From assembly GCF_002441885.1 (NCBI RefSeq), contig NZ_JXJT01000005.1, positions 1 through 64,000 on the forward strand: a stretch of 64,000 nucleotides of DNA, given 5' to 3'. Positions 44,020-52,602 of the stretch are shown piece by piece. Each line of letters opens with the position of its first letter. The first letter of the stretch is position 1. The position numbers were made by a program, and so were the translations under genes. This stretch comes from Pseudolactococcus chungangensis CAU 28 = DSM 22330. Its GTDB lineage: Bacteria; Bacillota; Bacilli; Lactobacillales; Streptococcaceae. Below the pieces are notes generated by a model. That model saw only the letters and a program-made list of their open reading frames with translations. It did not search any database and was not told where the DNA came from.

Positions 44020-45267
44020 ATGACAAATCGTGTCGTTATTACAGGTTATGGCATTACATCGCCGATTGGTAACACCCCTGAAGAATTTTGGACAAATCTT
44101 GAAGCTGGCAACAGCGGAATTGATACCATCAAAAAATTTGATGCGACAGCGACTGGGATTAGCGTTGCTGGTGAGGTTAAAGATTTTCCTTTTGATAAAT
44201 ATTTCGTGCACAAAGATAAAAAACGCATGGATACTTTTAGTCTCTATGCTGTTTATACAGCGCTTGAAGCTTTGAGTATGGCTGGTATTAATCCAGAAGA
44301 TACAGATTTCAACCATGATCGCTTTGGTGCAATCATCGGTTCTGGTATCGGTGGTTTACCGGTGATTCAAGAACAGGGTGGACGCCTTGCGACACGTGGT
44401 CCTAAACGTGTGGCACCGCTTTTCGTGCCGCTTTCAATCGCTAATATGGCGACAGGTAATGTGGCCTTGCGTGTTAAAGCAAACGGTGTGAGCCGTGCTG
44501 AAGTGACTGCCTGTGCGGCAGGTACAAATGCCATAGGATCAGCCTTCCGTGAAATCAAACATGGTTATGCTGATGTGATGTTAGCTGGTGGTACTGAAGC
44601 GGCGATTTGTGAATTCGGTGTGGCTGGTTTTGCAAACTTGACTGCCTTGACAACTGAAACTGACCCGAAACGTGCCTCAATTCCTTTTGACAAAGACCGT
44701 TCTGGCTTTGTTTTGGGTGAAGGTTCTGGTATTTTGGTACTTGAGAGCTTAGAACACGCACAATCGCGTGGTGCTAACATCTTGGCTGAAATCGTCGGTT
44801 ACGGCTCAACAAATGATGCCCACCATATGACGACACCACTTCCTGACGGTTATGGTGCGGCTAAAGCCATGCAACTTGCCCTTGAAGAAGCAGGCATTCA
44901 ACCTAGCGACGTTGGCTACATCAATGCACATGGCACATCAACGCAAGCCAATGAAAAAGGTGAAGCACTTGCCATTCATACTGTCTTCGGCGATGATGAA
45001 AATGTCCTTGTTTCTTCAACTAAAGCCTTGACAGGTCACGCCCTTGGGGGCGCTGGCGGTATCGAAGCCGTTGCGACCCTGCAAGCCATCCTCAATCAAT
45101 ATGCACCAGTGAACGCTGGTACAACTGAATTGGATGAAAATACGTCAGTCATCAACGTTGTATTGGGTCAAGGAAAACAACACGACATCAAATATGCCAT
45201 CTCAAATTCACTCGGTTTTGGTGGTCATAATGCTGTCATTGCCCTTAAAAAATGGGAGGGTGAATAA
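44020..45267 (+). CDS. fabF: 3-oxoacyl-ACP synthase II
   Basis: FabF elongates acyl chains. The 415-residue thiolase-fold enzyme has the nucleophile in TACAAGTN (C165) and the histidines in NAHGTSTQANE (H304) and TGHALGGAGG (about H340). TGAGGAG lies upstream. accB starts five bases after its stop. Confidence 0.97.
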   Translation: MTNRVVITGYGITSPIGNTPEEFWTNLEAGNSGIDTIKKFDATATGISVAGEVKDFPFDKYFVHKDKKRMDTFSLYAVYTALEALSMAGINPEDTDFNHDRFGAIIGSGIGGLPVIQEQGGRLATRGPKRVAPLFVPLSIANMATGNVALRVKANGVSRAEVTACAAGTNAIGSAFREIKHGYADVMLAGGTEAAICEFGVAGFANLTALTTETDPKRASIPFDKDRSGFVLGEGSGILVLESLEHAQSRGANILAEIVGYGSTNDAHHMTTPLPDGYGAAKAMQLALEEAGIQPSDVGYINAHGTSTQANEKGEALAIHTVFGDDENVLVSSTKALTGHALGGAGGIEAVATLQAILNQYAPVNAGTTELDENTSVINVVLGQGKQHDIKYAISNSLGFGGHNAVIALKKWEGE

Positions 45268-45272
45268 AACAT

Positions 45273-45746
45273 ATGTCTATTCAAATAAACGAAGTAAAAG
45301 ATTTAATCAGCCAATTCGATGGCTCATCATTACGTGAATTTTCTTACACAACAAATGAGTTTACTCTGGCATTTTCTAAAAATAATGGAACAGTAACACC
45401 ATCATCAGCTATGCCACTTGTTACAACAGAAAATACACCAGCTCTGAGTGCTGAAGTGTCTGTACCAGCTAAAGTTTCAGAACCTGAAGCAGCACCTGCA
45501 GCCATTGCAGAAGGGGATGTTGTGACGAGTCCCTTAGTGGGTGTGGCTTATCTCAAGCCAGCGCCTGATAAATCAGACTTTATCGCTGTTGGCGATGCGG
45601 TTAAAAAAGGTCAGACTTTGCTGATTATTGAAGCTATGAAAGTTATGAATGAGATTCCTGCACCGCGTGACGGTATCGTGACTGAAATTTTGGTCCAAGC
45701 TGAGGCCATGGTCGAATACGGAGAGGAACTGGTACGCATCAAATGA
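45273..45746 (+). CDS. accB: Biotin carboxyl carrier protein of acetyl-CoA carboxylase
   Basis: BCCP carries carboxybiotin between AccC and AccAD. The 157-residue protein has an N-terminal helix region, an Ala/Pro-rich linker (about residues 56-82) and the biotinyl domain with IEAMKVMNE (biotinylated K123). It overlaps fabZ by four bases (ATGA). Confidence 0.96.
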   Translation: MSIQINEVKDLISQFDGSSLREFSYTTNEFTLAFSKNNGTVTPSSAMPLVTTENTPALSAEVSVPAKVSEPEAAPAAIAEGDVVTSPLVGVAYLKPAPDKSDFIAVGDAVKKGQTLLIIEAMKVMNEIPAPRDGIVTEILVQAEAMVEYGEELVRIK

Positions 45747-46165
45747 TTGATATTAATCAGATTAAAGAAGCGTTGCCACATCGTTATCCCATGTTACTCG
45801 TTGACCGTGTCATCTCACATGATGAAAATGAGATTACAGCGCTTAAAAATGTGACCATTAATGAACCTTTTTTTAACGGTCATTTTCCTGACTATCCAGT
45901 CATGCCAGGTGTCCTGATTATGGAAGCTTTGGCACAAGCTGCTGGTGTTTTGGAATTATCTAAACCTGAAAACAAAGGTAAATTGGTCTTTTACGCTGGC
46001 ATGGATGGCGTGAAATTTAAGAAACAAGTGGTCCCTGGTGATCAGTTGATTTTAAATGCGAAATTCATTAAACGTCGTGGTCCAATCGCAGTTGTTGAAG
46101 CCAAAGCAACGGTTGATGGGAAGTTAGCAGCTAAAGGCACTTTGACATTCGCGATTGGTGAGTAA
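45743..46165 (+). CDS. fabZ: 3-hydroxyacyl-ACP dehydratase
   Basis: FabZ dehydrates 3-hydroxyacyl-ACP. The 140-residue hot-dog protein has [13 protein letters not shown] and the catalytic pair in [11 protein letters not shown] (H47) and LIMEALAQ (E61). No FabM or second FabZ is seen in the window, so the source of unsaturated chains must lie elsewhere. Confidence 0.96.
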   Translation: MIDINQIKEALPHRYPMLLVDRVISHDENEITALKNVTINEPFFNGHFPDYPVMPGVLIMEALAQAAGVLELSKPENKGKLVFYAGMDGVKFKKQVVPGDQLILNAKFIKRRGPIAVVEAKATVDGKLAAKGTLTFAIGE

Positions 46166-46228
46166 AGGTTACAAACAAGTAAAAAAGAAATAAATAAGCC
46201 ATCATGGCGTTAATAAAAGAGAAATGAT

Positions 46229-47599
46229 ATGTTTAAAAAAATATTAATCGCCAATCGTGGTGAAATTGCGGTACGGATTATTCGTGCGGCACGCGAATTA
46301 GGCATTCAAACTGTTGCTGTTTATTCTGAGGCTGACCGTGAAGCTTTGCATACTTTGTTAGCAGATGAAGCGGTTTGTATTGGCCCTGCTAAAGCGACTG
46401 ATTCATACCTGAACATGCACCAAATTATTTCAGCTGCTGTCACCTTACAGGCAGAGGCTATTCATCCGGGCTTTGGTTTTTTGAGTGAAAACTCAAAATT
46501 CGCCAATCTTTGTGAAGAAGTTGGTGTCAAATTTATCGGACCTTCCGCTAAAGTTATGGATACAATGGGCGATAAAATCAATGCCCGCGCGCAAATGATT
46601 GCTGCTAATGTGCCAGTCATTCCAGGTTCTGATGGTGAAGTTTATGATGCCACGCAAGCTCTGGAAGTCGCACAAAAAATTGGCTATCCGGTGATGCTTA
46701 AAGCATCGGCTGGTGGTGGTGGTAAAGGCATTCGTAAAGTTAATTCACAAGAAGAATTACTTCCGAATTTCTCTTCTGCTCAAGCTGAGGCGCAAGCTGC
46801 TTTTGGTAATGGTGCCATGTATATGGAACGTGTGATTTATCCTGCACGCCATATTGAGGTTCAAATTTTAGCTGATGAGCAAGGTCATGTTGTCCATTTA
46901 GGTGAACGTGATTGTTCCTTGCAGCGTAATAATCAAAAAGTGCTTGAAGAAGCGCCATCAATTGCAATTGGTCATACTTTACGTGAAAAAATTGGTGCAG
47001 CAGCAGTTGCTGCGGCTAAACATGTTGGCTATGAAAACGCTGGGACGATTGAGTTCTTATTGGACGAATCAACTGGTAATTTCTATTTCATGGAAATGAA
47101 TACACGTATTCAGGTGGAACATCCAGTTACTGAATTTGTGACTAATGTTGATATCGTTAAGAACCAAATCAAGATTGCAGCAGGTGAGGCACTTGATATC
47201 ACGCAAGATGATATCAAAATCAGAGGTCATGCCATCGAATGTCGGATTAACGCTGAAAATCCTAAGTTCAATTTTGCGCCAAGTCCAGGTAAAATTACGG
47301 ACTTGTATTTGCCCTCTGGTGGTGTTGGCTTAAGGGTTGATTCGGCTATGTATCAAGGTTATACGATTCCACCTTTCTATGATAGTATGATTGCTAAAAT
47401 CATCGTTCATGGTGAAAACCGTTTCGAAGCTTTGATGAAAATGCAACGTGCACTTTTTGAACTTGAAGTTGAAGGCGTTAAGACCAATGCTGAATTCCAA
47501 CTCGATTTGATTTCTGACCGTCATGTCATCGCAGGTGATTATGACACAGCCTTTTTGGGTGAAACATTTTTACCTAATTACTTAAAAAAAGAGGATTGA
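46229..47599 (+). CDS. accC: Biotin carboxylase subunit of acetyl-CoA carboxylase
   Basis: AccC carboxylates biotin with ATP and bicarbonate. The 456-residue ATP-grasp enzyme starts KILIANRGEIAVRIIRAARE and holds the glycine-rich loop KASAGGGGKGIRKV (about residues 159-172), the metal site EMNTRIQVEHPVTE and the C-terminal domain. AAGAG precedes the ATG, weaker than in its neighbours. Confidence 0.97.
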   Translation: MFKKILIANRGEIAVRIIRAARELGIQTVAVYSEADREALHTLLADEAVCIGPAKATDSYLNMHQIISAAVTLQAEAIHPGFGFLSENSKFANLCEEVGVKFIGPSAKVMDTMGDKINARAQMIAANVPVIPGSDGEVYDATQALEVAQKIGYPVMLKASAGGGGKGIRKVNSQEELLPNFSSAQAEAQAAFGNGAMYMERVIYPARHIEVQILADEQGHVVHLGERDCSLQRNNQKVLEEAPSIAIGHTLREKIGAAAVAAAKHVGYENAGTIEFLLDESTGNFYFMEMNTRIQVEHPVTEFVTNVDIVKNQIKIAAGEALDITQDDIKIRGHAIECRINAENPKFNFAPSPGKITDLYLPSGGVGLRVDSAMYQGYTIPPFYDSMIAKIIVHGENRFEALMKMQRALFELEVEGVKTNAEFQLDLISDRHVIAGDYDTAFLGETFLPNYLKKED

Positions 47600-47608
47600 T
47601 AGAAGACT

Positions 47609-48490
47609 ATGGCTTTATTTAAGAAAAAAAGTAAATACATTCGCATCAATCCTAACCGTTCGCGTCACAATGAGCAAAATCCTACACCAGAAGTACCAGA
47701 TGAACTCTTCGCAAAATGTCCAAGCTGTAAACATACGATTTATACAAAAGATTTAGGGCAAGAGAAAGTCTGTCCGTTTTGTTGTTATAACTTTAGAATT
47801 TCAGCGCAGGAACGTTTGAACCTTACAGCAGATGCAGATACATTTTCTGAATTGTTTACAGGTATTGAGACGACTGACCCGCTTAATTTTCCAGGTTATC
47901 TGGATAAATTAGCAGCTGTTAAAGCTAAAACAGGTCTTGATGAAGCCGTCTTGACTGGTACTGCTAAGATTAAAGGTCAAAAAATAGCTCTTGCTATCAT
48001 GGATTCAAACTTTATCATGGCATCGATGGGTATGGTTGTTGGCGAGAAAATTACTCGCTTGTTTGAGTACGCGACAACTGAAAAATTGCCCGTTGTCGTT
48101 TTTACAGCCTCTGGTGGCGCACGCATGCAAGAGGGGATCATGAGCCTGATGCAAATGGCTAAGATATCTGCAGCCGTTAAGCGCCATTCTAATGCGGGGT
48201 TGTTATACCTAACAGTATTAACAGACCCAACAACGGGTGGTGTGACAGCATCATTTGCCATGCTAGGTGATATTATCTTGGCTGAGCCTCAGACCCTTAT
48301 CGGTTTCGCAGGACGACGTGTGATTGAGCAAACAGTGCGTGAAAACTTACCAGACGATTTCCAAAAGGCTGAATTTTTGCAAGCACATGGGTTTGTTGAT
48401 AAGATTGTCAAACGCACAGAACTTGCGACGACAATCGGTCAAATTTTGAAATTGCATACACGTGAAATAGGAGGACAATCAAATGGCTGA
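47609..48490 (+). CDS. accD: Acetyl-CoA carboxylase carboxyltransferase beta subunit
   Basis: AccD with AccA transfers the carboxyl group to acetyl-CoA. The 293-residue protein has the four-cysteine zinc finger (C37, C40, C55, C58) and the crotonase-like core [13 protein letters not shown] serine/histidine-rich basic start precedes the finger. Its stop overlaps accA by 8 bases. Confidence 0.97.
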   Translation: MALFKKKSKYIRINPNRSRHNEQNPTPEVPDELFAKCPSCKHTIYTKDLGQEKVCPFCCYNFRISAQERLNLTADADTFSELFTGIETTDPLNFPGYLDKLAAVKAKTGLDEAVLTGTAKIKGQKIALAIMDSNFIMASMGMVVGEKITRLFEYATTEKLPVVVFTASGGARMQEGIMSLMQMAKISAAVKRHSNAGLLYLTVLTDPTTGGVTASFAMLGDIILAEPQTLIGFAGRRVIEQTVRENLPDDFQKAEFLQAHGFVDKIVKRTELATTIGQILKLHTREIGGQSNG

Positions 48491-49241
48491 TAGTGCAAAT
48501 AAAATTGTCCAGTTGGCACGGAGTCAAGACCGTTTGACGACGCTTGACTATGCGACACAGATTTTCGATGACTTTATCGAATTTCACGGTGACCGCAATT
48601 TCAGAGATGATGGGGCTATTCTTGGTGGTATTGCTAGTCTTGCTGGACGTCCAGTGACCATTGTCGGGATTCAAAAGGGCAAGGGCTTGCAAGATAACCT
48701 TGACCGTAATTTTGGTCAACCGCATCCGGAAGGTTATCGCAAGGCTTTGCGTTTGATGAAGCAGGCTGAAAAATTCGGTCGGCCAATCATCACCTTCATT
48801 AATACGGCAGGTGCTTTTCCTGGCTCTGGTGCGGAAGAACGTGGTCAAGGTGAAGCGATTGCGCGCAATTTGCTAGAGATGAGTGACCTTAAAGTGCCGA
48901 TTATTGCCATTATCAATGGTGAGGGCGGCTCTGGTGGGGCGTTGGCTTTAGCAGTTGCTGACCGTGTTTGGATGCTAGAAAATGCTATGTATAGCATTTT
49001 ATCGCCAGAAGGTTTTGCGACGATTCTTTGGAAAGATTCATCACGTGCATCTGAAGCGGCTGAACTTTTGAAAATCACGTCTAAAGATTTACTGAAAAAT
49101 GGCGTAATTGACAAGATTATCTCAGAAGAAAACACAATTGACATCTTGAAAGCAGCTTTAATCACAGAGCTCGATACCTTGTCTCATTTGACACTTGACG
49201 AGCTAGTTGAAGCCCGCTATCAACGATTTAGAAAATATTAA
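48483..49241 (+). CDS. accA: Acetyl-CoA carboxylase carboxyltransferase alpha subunit
   Basis: This is the partner of AccD. The 252-residue protein shows [20 protein letters not shown] and [13 protein letters not shown], the oxyanion-hole segments of the family. It begins within accD, with AGGAGG upstream, for equal production of both subunits. It ends the fab/acc operon before a terminator. Confidence 0.97.
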   Translation: MADSANKIVQLARSQDRLTTLDYATQIFDDFIEFHGDRNFRDDGAILGGIASLAGRPVTIVGIQKGKGLQDNLDRNFGQPHPEGYRKALRLMKQAEKFGRPIITFINTAGAFPGSGAEERGQGEAIARNLLEMSDLKVPIIAIINGEGGSGGALALAVADRVWMLENAMYSILSPEGFATILWKDSSRASEAAELLKITSKDLLKNGVIDKIISEENTIDILKAALITELDTLSHLTLDELVEARYQRFRKY

Positions 49242-49243
49242 AA

Positions 49244-49268
49244 AGAAGCGCTTGAAGCGTTTTTTTGT
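49244..49268 (+). terminator. Terminator of the fab/acc operon
   Basis: AAGCGC pairs with GCGTTT around a short loop, and a T-run follows directly after the accA stop. Confidence 0.75.
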
Positions 49269-49331
49269 GCTATGATATAAAGCAATCACGCATAATCACT
49301 GATTTTTTAGTATAATAAAGGGATGAGAAAC

Positions 49332-50360
49332 ATGATAAAAATTATTTTAAGTTTGCTTGTACTGCTGATTTTGATTGTAGGTATTTACATTGCCTACGTC
49401 TACCTGCAGTATAACCGTCTACCTGACAAGCAGACCTTGTCTATTAAAAAGGTAGAGCACTCAAAACAAATTTCAGCCAATCAAGCCTATAAAATCATGA
49501 CCTTTAACATTGGTTATGGTGCCTATCCTGCTGACTACACCTTCTTTATGGATGGTGGCAAGGAAGTCCGTGCGCGCTCAAAGGCAGATGTCCTAGCAAA
49601 TTTAACAGAGGATCATCGTCTTTTAACGTCTGAAAATCCTGACTTTATTAATCTACAAGAAGTTGACTACGAAGGTGATCGATCATTTAAAGTAGACCAG
49701 CCAAACTTCTTCAGGACTAAAAATCCTGAATACAATAGTAGTTTTGCTAGCAACTATCATTCTGCCTATTTGTTTTATCCTGTCACTCAGCCGATTGGTA
49801 AAGCCAAATCAGGTCTGCTGACATTATCCAAAGGTCAGATGACCCAAGCCACACGTTATAGCTTACCGATAGAGACGAATTTCAATAAGTTTTTCGACCT
49901 TGACCGTGCCTTTAGTGTGAGTGAAGTAGCTGTCGACAATGGTAAGAAACTCTTCATATATAATGTCCATTTATCTGCTTTTATCAAAGATGAAGTGATT
50001 CAGGCTGCGCAGTTAACCAAGCTTTTCGATAACATGAAAGCACATGCTGATGCTGGAGATTATGTGATTTGTGGTGGGGATTATAACCATGTGTTATCGG
50101 GTGAGGCGCATCCTGAACTGACCTGGATGAAACCATTTCCGACGGCTAAATTATCTCATAAGATGCGGATCGTTGCACCGACGAATGCGCCTTCAGTCCG
50201 TAGCAATGGGACGGCTTATGGTGACCATTCTACATTGGGCGTGATTGATGGCTTTTTGGTATCAGAAAATATCAAGAGCTTGAACATCCAGACCGTTCAA
50301 AATGATTTTAAATCAAGTGACCACAATCCAGTCGTCATGACGTTCGAATTAACTGATTAA
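49332..50360 (+). CDS. Membrane-anchored endonuclease/exonuclease/phosphatase family protein
   Basis: An N-terminal membrane helix (about residues 2-22) leads to an extracellular EEP (DNase I-like) domain: IMTFNIGYG, INLQEVD with the catalytic glutamate, YNVHLSAF, CGGDYNHVL and the final SSDHNPVVM histidine motif. Families with this fold cut nucleic acids, inositol phosphates or sphingolipids; the extracellular position suggests a nuclease or phosphodiesterase. The ATG at 49332 has AAAGGGATGAG upstream. The in-frame ATG at 49323 lies only six bases after a TATAAT (49311-49316) and is less likely. Confidence 0.85.
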   Translation: MIKIILSLLVLLILIVGIYIAYVYLQYNRLPDKQTLSIKKVEHSKQISANQAYKIMTFNIGYGAYPADYTFFMDGGKEVRARSKADVLANLTEDHRLLTSENPDFINLQEVDYEGDRSFKVDQPNFFRTKNPEYNSSFASNYHSAYLFYPVTQPIGKAKSGLLTLSKGQMTQATRYSLPIETNFNKFFDLDRAFSVSEVAVDNGKKLFIYNVHLSAFIKDEVIQAAQLTKLFDNMKAHADAGDYVICGGDYNHVLSGEAHPELTWMKPFPTAKLSHKMRIVAPTNAPSVRSNGTAYGDHSTLGVIDGFLVSENIKSLNIQTVQNDFKSSDHNPVVMTFELTD

Positions 50361-50373
50361 TGAAAAGAGACCT

Positions 50374-51972
50374 ATGCTAAGAATCACACAAATCAAAATT
50401 TCAATCCATGACGAGATGTCAGCGGTCAAAAATCAAGTAGCTAAAAAATTGAAAATTCGCCCGACTGATATTCTGGATTTCAGAATTTACAAGGAATCCA
50501 TTGATGCCAGAAAACGTGGTGAAATCAACTTTATTTATACGGTAGATGTAAAGCTCAAAGACGAAAGCAAATTTTTGACCGGCAAGTATAAAAATGTGGC
50601 ACCCTCACCGGATTTGACTTACAAAAATCTCAAAATTGGGACTAAGAAAATGTCACACCGACCAGTCGTTATCGGTTTTGGACCGGCTGGCATGTATGCT
50701 GCACTCCTCCTTGCGCAAATGGGGTACAAGCCACTCGTTCTGGAACGCGGCGAAGCCGTCGATGACCGTGTTAAATCCATAGACGCATTTTGGACCAAAG
50801 GAGAGTTGAATCCTCAGTCGAACGTGCAGTTTGGCGAGGGTGGCGCAGGGACGTTTTCGGATGGGAAGTTGACCAGCCGTGTCAAAGATTTGCGTGGTCG
50901 AAAGGTGCTGACGGAGTTCGTCAATGCTGGCGCGCCGGAGGAAATTCTCTACAAGGCGCATCCGCATGTCGGAACGGATTTGTTGCGTGATATCGTGAAA
51001 AATATCCGCAAGGAAATCATCGCGCTGGGTGGCGAGGTGCGGTTTAAGACGCAGGTTAAAAATTTCAAGATTTCGGATGGTCAGCTGCAAGGCTTGGTTC
51101 TGACGACAGGTGAAAAAATTGCGACGGAACAGGCGATTTTAGCGATTGGTCATAGCGCGCGTGATACGTTTAGCGAGCTCTATGCAGACGGCGTGAAGAT
51201 GACGGCTAAGCCTTTTGCAGTTGGTGTTCGCGTGGAACACCCGCAAGAAGTCGTCAATCGTGCCCAGTATAAGGAGTTCGCCGGGCATCCCAGACTTGGT
51301 GCTGCGGAATATCGCTTGACCTACAAGGCCAGCAACGGCCGAGGCGTTTACACCTTTTGCATGTGCCCAGGTGGTCTTGTCGTCGCATCAGCATCAGAGG
51401 CAGGACATCTCGTGACCAATGGCATGAGTGAACACGCAAGGAATCAAAACAATGCCAACAGCGGGCTTTTAGTCCAAGTCTTCCCGGAAGATTTTGGTAG
51501 CGATCATCCTCTAGCAGGTATTGCCTTTCAACGAGCGTTAGAGCAGAAAGCCTTTGAGTTAGGTGGTAGCACCTATCAAGCACCAGCCCAACTAGTCGGA
51601 GATTTCCTCAAAAAACAACCATCAACTGCAATGGCAAGTGTGACACCAAGCTATTCTTTAGGCGTTAAGCCAACTGATTTGTCGGCACTATTTCCTGGCT
51701 ATGTCACAGAAGCTTTAAGAGAAGCCCTGACGGGATTGGATAAAAAACTACATGGCTTTGCTATGGCAGATGCCGTGATGACAGGCGTTGAATCGCGTTC
51801 GTCGTCGCCGTTACGGATTAATCGAGATGAAGACAGTTTTCAATCTGTCTCAACTAAAGGTATCTATCCAAGTGGTGAAGGTGCTGGCTTTGCAGGTGGA
51901 ATTGTTTCAGCTGCCATTGATGGCTTGAAATGTGCCGAGGCTTTGATTGGGGAGTTTGCGCCTGTTGTGTGA
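50374..51972 (+). CDS. FAD-dependent dehydrogenase, COG2509-type
   Basis: This 532-residue flavoprotein has an N-terminal domain of about 85 residues with a small alpha/beta fold, then the FAD motif VVIGFGPAGMYAALLLAQ (about residues 96-113), and the signature FGEGGAGTFSDGKLTSR. The C-terminal IYPSGEGAGFAGGIVSAA is typical of the HI0933/COG2509 families of unknown substrate. It lies 13 bases after the phosphodiesterase gene and is closed by a strong terminator. Confidence 0.9.
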   Translation: MLRITQIKISIHDEMSAVKNQVAKKLKIRPTDILDFRIYKESIDARKRGEINFIYTVDVKLKDESKFLTGKYKNVAPSPDLTYKNLKIGTKKMSHRPVVIGFGPAGMYAALLLAQMGYKPLVLERGEAVDDRVKSIDAFWTKGELNPQSNVQFGEGGAGTFSDGKLTSRVKDLRGRKVLTEFVNAGAPEEILYKAHPHVGTDLLRDIVKNIRKEIIALGGEVRFKTQVKNFKISDGQLQGLVLTTGEKIATEQAILAIGHSARDTFSELYADGVKMTAKPFAVGVRVEHPQEVVNRAQYKEFAGHPRLGAAEYRLTYKASNGRGVYTFCMCPGGLVVASASEAGHLVTNGMSEHARNQNNANSGLLVQVFPEDFGSDHPLAGIAFQRALEQKAFELGGSTYQAPAQLVGDFLKKQPSTAMASVTPSYSLGVKPTDLSALFPGYVTEALREALTGLDKKLHGFAMADAVMTGVESRSSSPLRINRDEDSFQSVSTKGIYPSGEGAGFAGGIVSAAIDGLKCAEALIGEFAPVV

Positions 51973-51976
51973 ATTT

Positions 51977-52010
51977 AAAAAAGTTTATCCTTTTGTTGGA
52001 TAAACTTTTT
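51977..52010 (+). terminator. Terminator after the flavoprotein gene
   Basis: AAAAAAGTTTATCC pairs with GGATAAACTTTTT around a seven-base loop; the stem includes the T-run. Confidence 0.88.
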
Positions 52011-52097
52011 AGTATGGTCATAAAAATCATGTTAGGGGATATCTTATGAGCATTTTTTATAATAGCAAATCTAAACATTATTTTGAGGTGTATTTCA

Positions 52098-52106
52098 TGA
52101 TATAAT
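52098..52106 (+). promoter_or_regulatory. Extended -10 before the NUDIX-helicase pair
   Basis: TGaTATAAT is a consensus extended -10, about 80 bases before the NUDIX start. Confidence 0.55.
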
Positions 52107-52184
52107 AATTTTAAGTATCAGGATGTATTAAAATTACATGATAAAATGAGTACTAAAAATATGTCGCAAAGGATATCGTATTTA

Positions 52185-52586
52185 ATGAAAAAACAGATCA
52201 ATGTTGTTGGTGCAATTATTGTAAAAAATGGTAAAATTTTATGTGCACAACGTGGCTATGATAAAAGTTTGGCAGGCTTTTGGGAATTTCCAGGCGGCAA
52301 GATTGAAAGCGGTGAAACGCCTATTCAAGCATTAAAAAGAGAAATTCAGGAGGAACTTTTATTTGATATCTCTGATAATCTGGAAGAGTTTGTTTCGACG
52401 AGCTATGAATATGAATTTGGAGTCGTCAATCTAACAACCTTTATTTGCCATATTAAAAAAGGGGAGCCAACTTTAACAGAGCATATTGCAATTAAATGGT
52501 TGAAGCAAGATGAATTAGAACAAATTGAATGGGCAGCAGCAGATATGCCAACAGTATCTAAACTCAGACTAATGGAAAGTCTATAA
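52185..52586 (+). CDS. NUDIX hydrolase (MutT-like)
   Basis: This 133-residue MutT-type protein begins INVVGAIIVKNGKILCAQRG. The NUDIX box runs from G38 to E57 (GKIESGETPIQALKREIQEE), with the metal glutamates in REIQEE intact, although the usual glycine after the box is replaced. The probable reaction is cleavage of an oxidised or modified nucleoside triphosphate. The start at 52185 was chosen because AAAGGAT precedes it; earlier in-frame ATGs lack a site. It is joined to the helicase gene by only 16 bases. Confidence 0.88.
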   Translation: MKKQINVVGAIIVKNGKILCAQRGYDKSLAGFWEFPGGKIESGETPIQALKREIQEELLFDISDNLEEFVSTSYEYEFGVVNLTTFICHIKKGEPTLTEHIAIKWLKQDELEQIEWAAADMPTVSKLRLMESL

Positions 52587-52602
52587 TTAGGAAGGTTTCA
52601 TT

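Noticed and set aside
49311-49325. A third leaderless candidate: TATAAT six bases before ATG 49323
   Set aside because: The next in-frame ATG (49332) has a fair ribosome binding site, and other -10 boxes lie upstream (49268-49281), so a normal leader is more likely.
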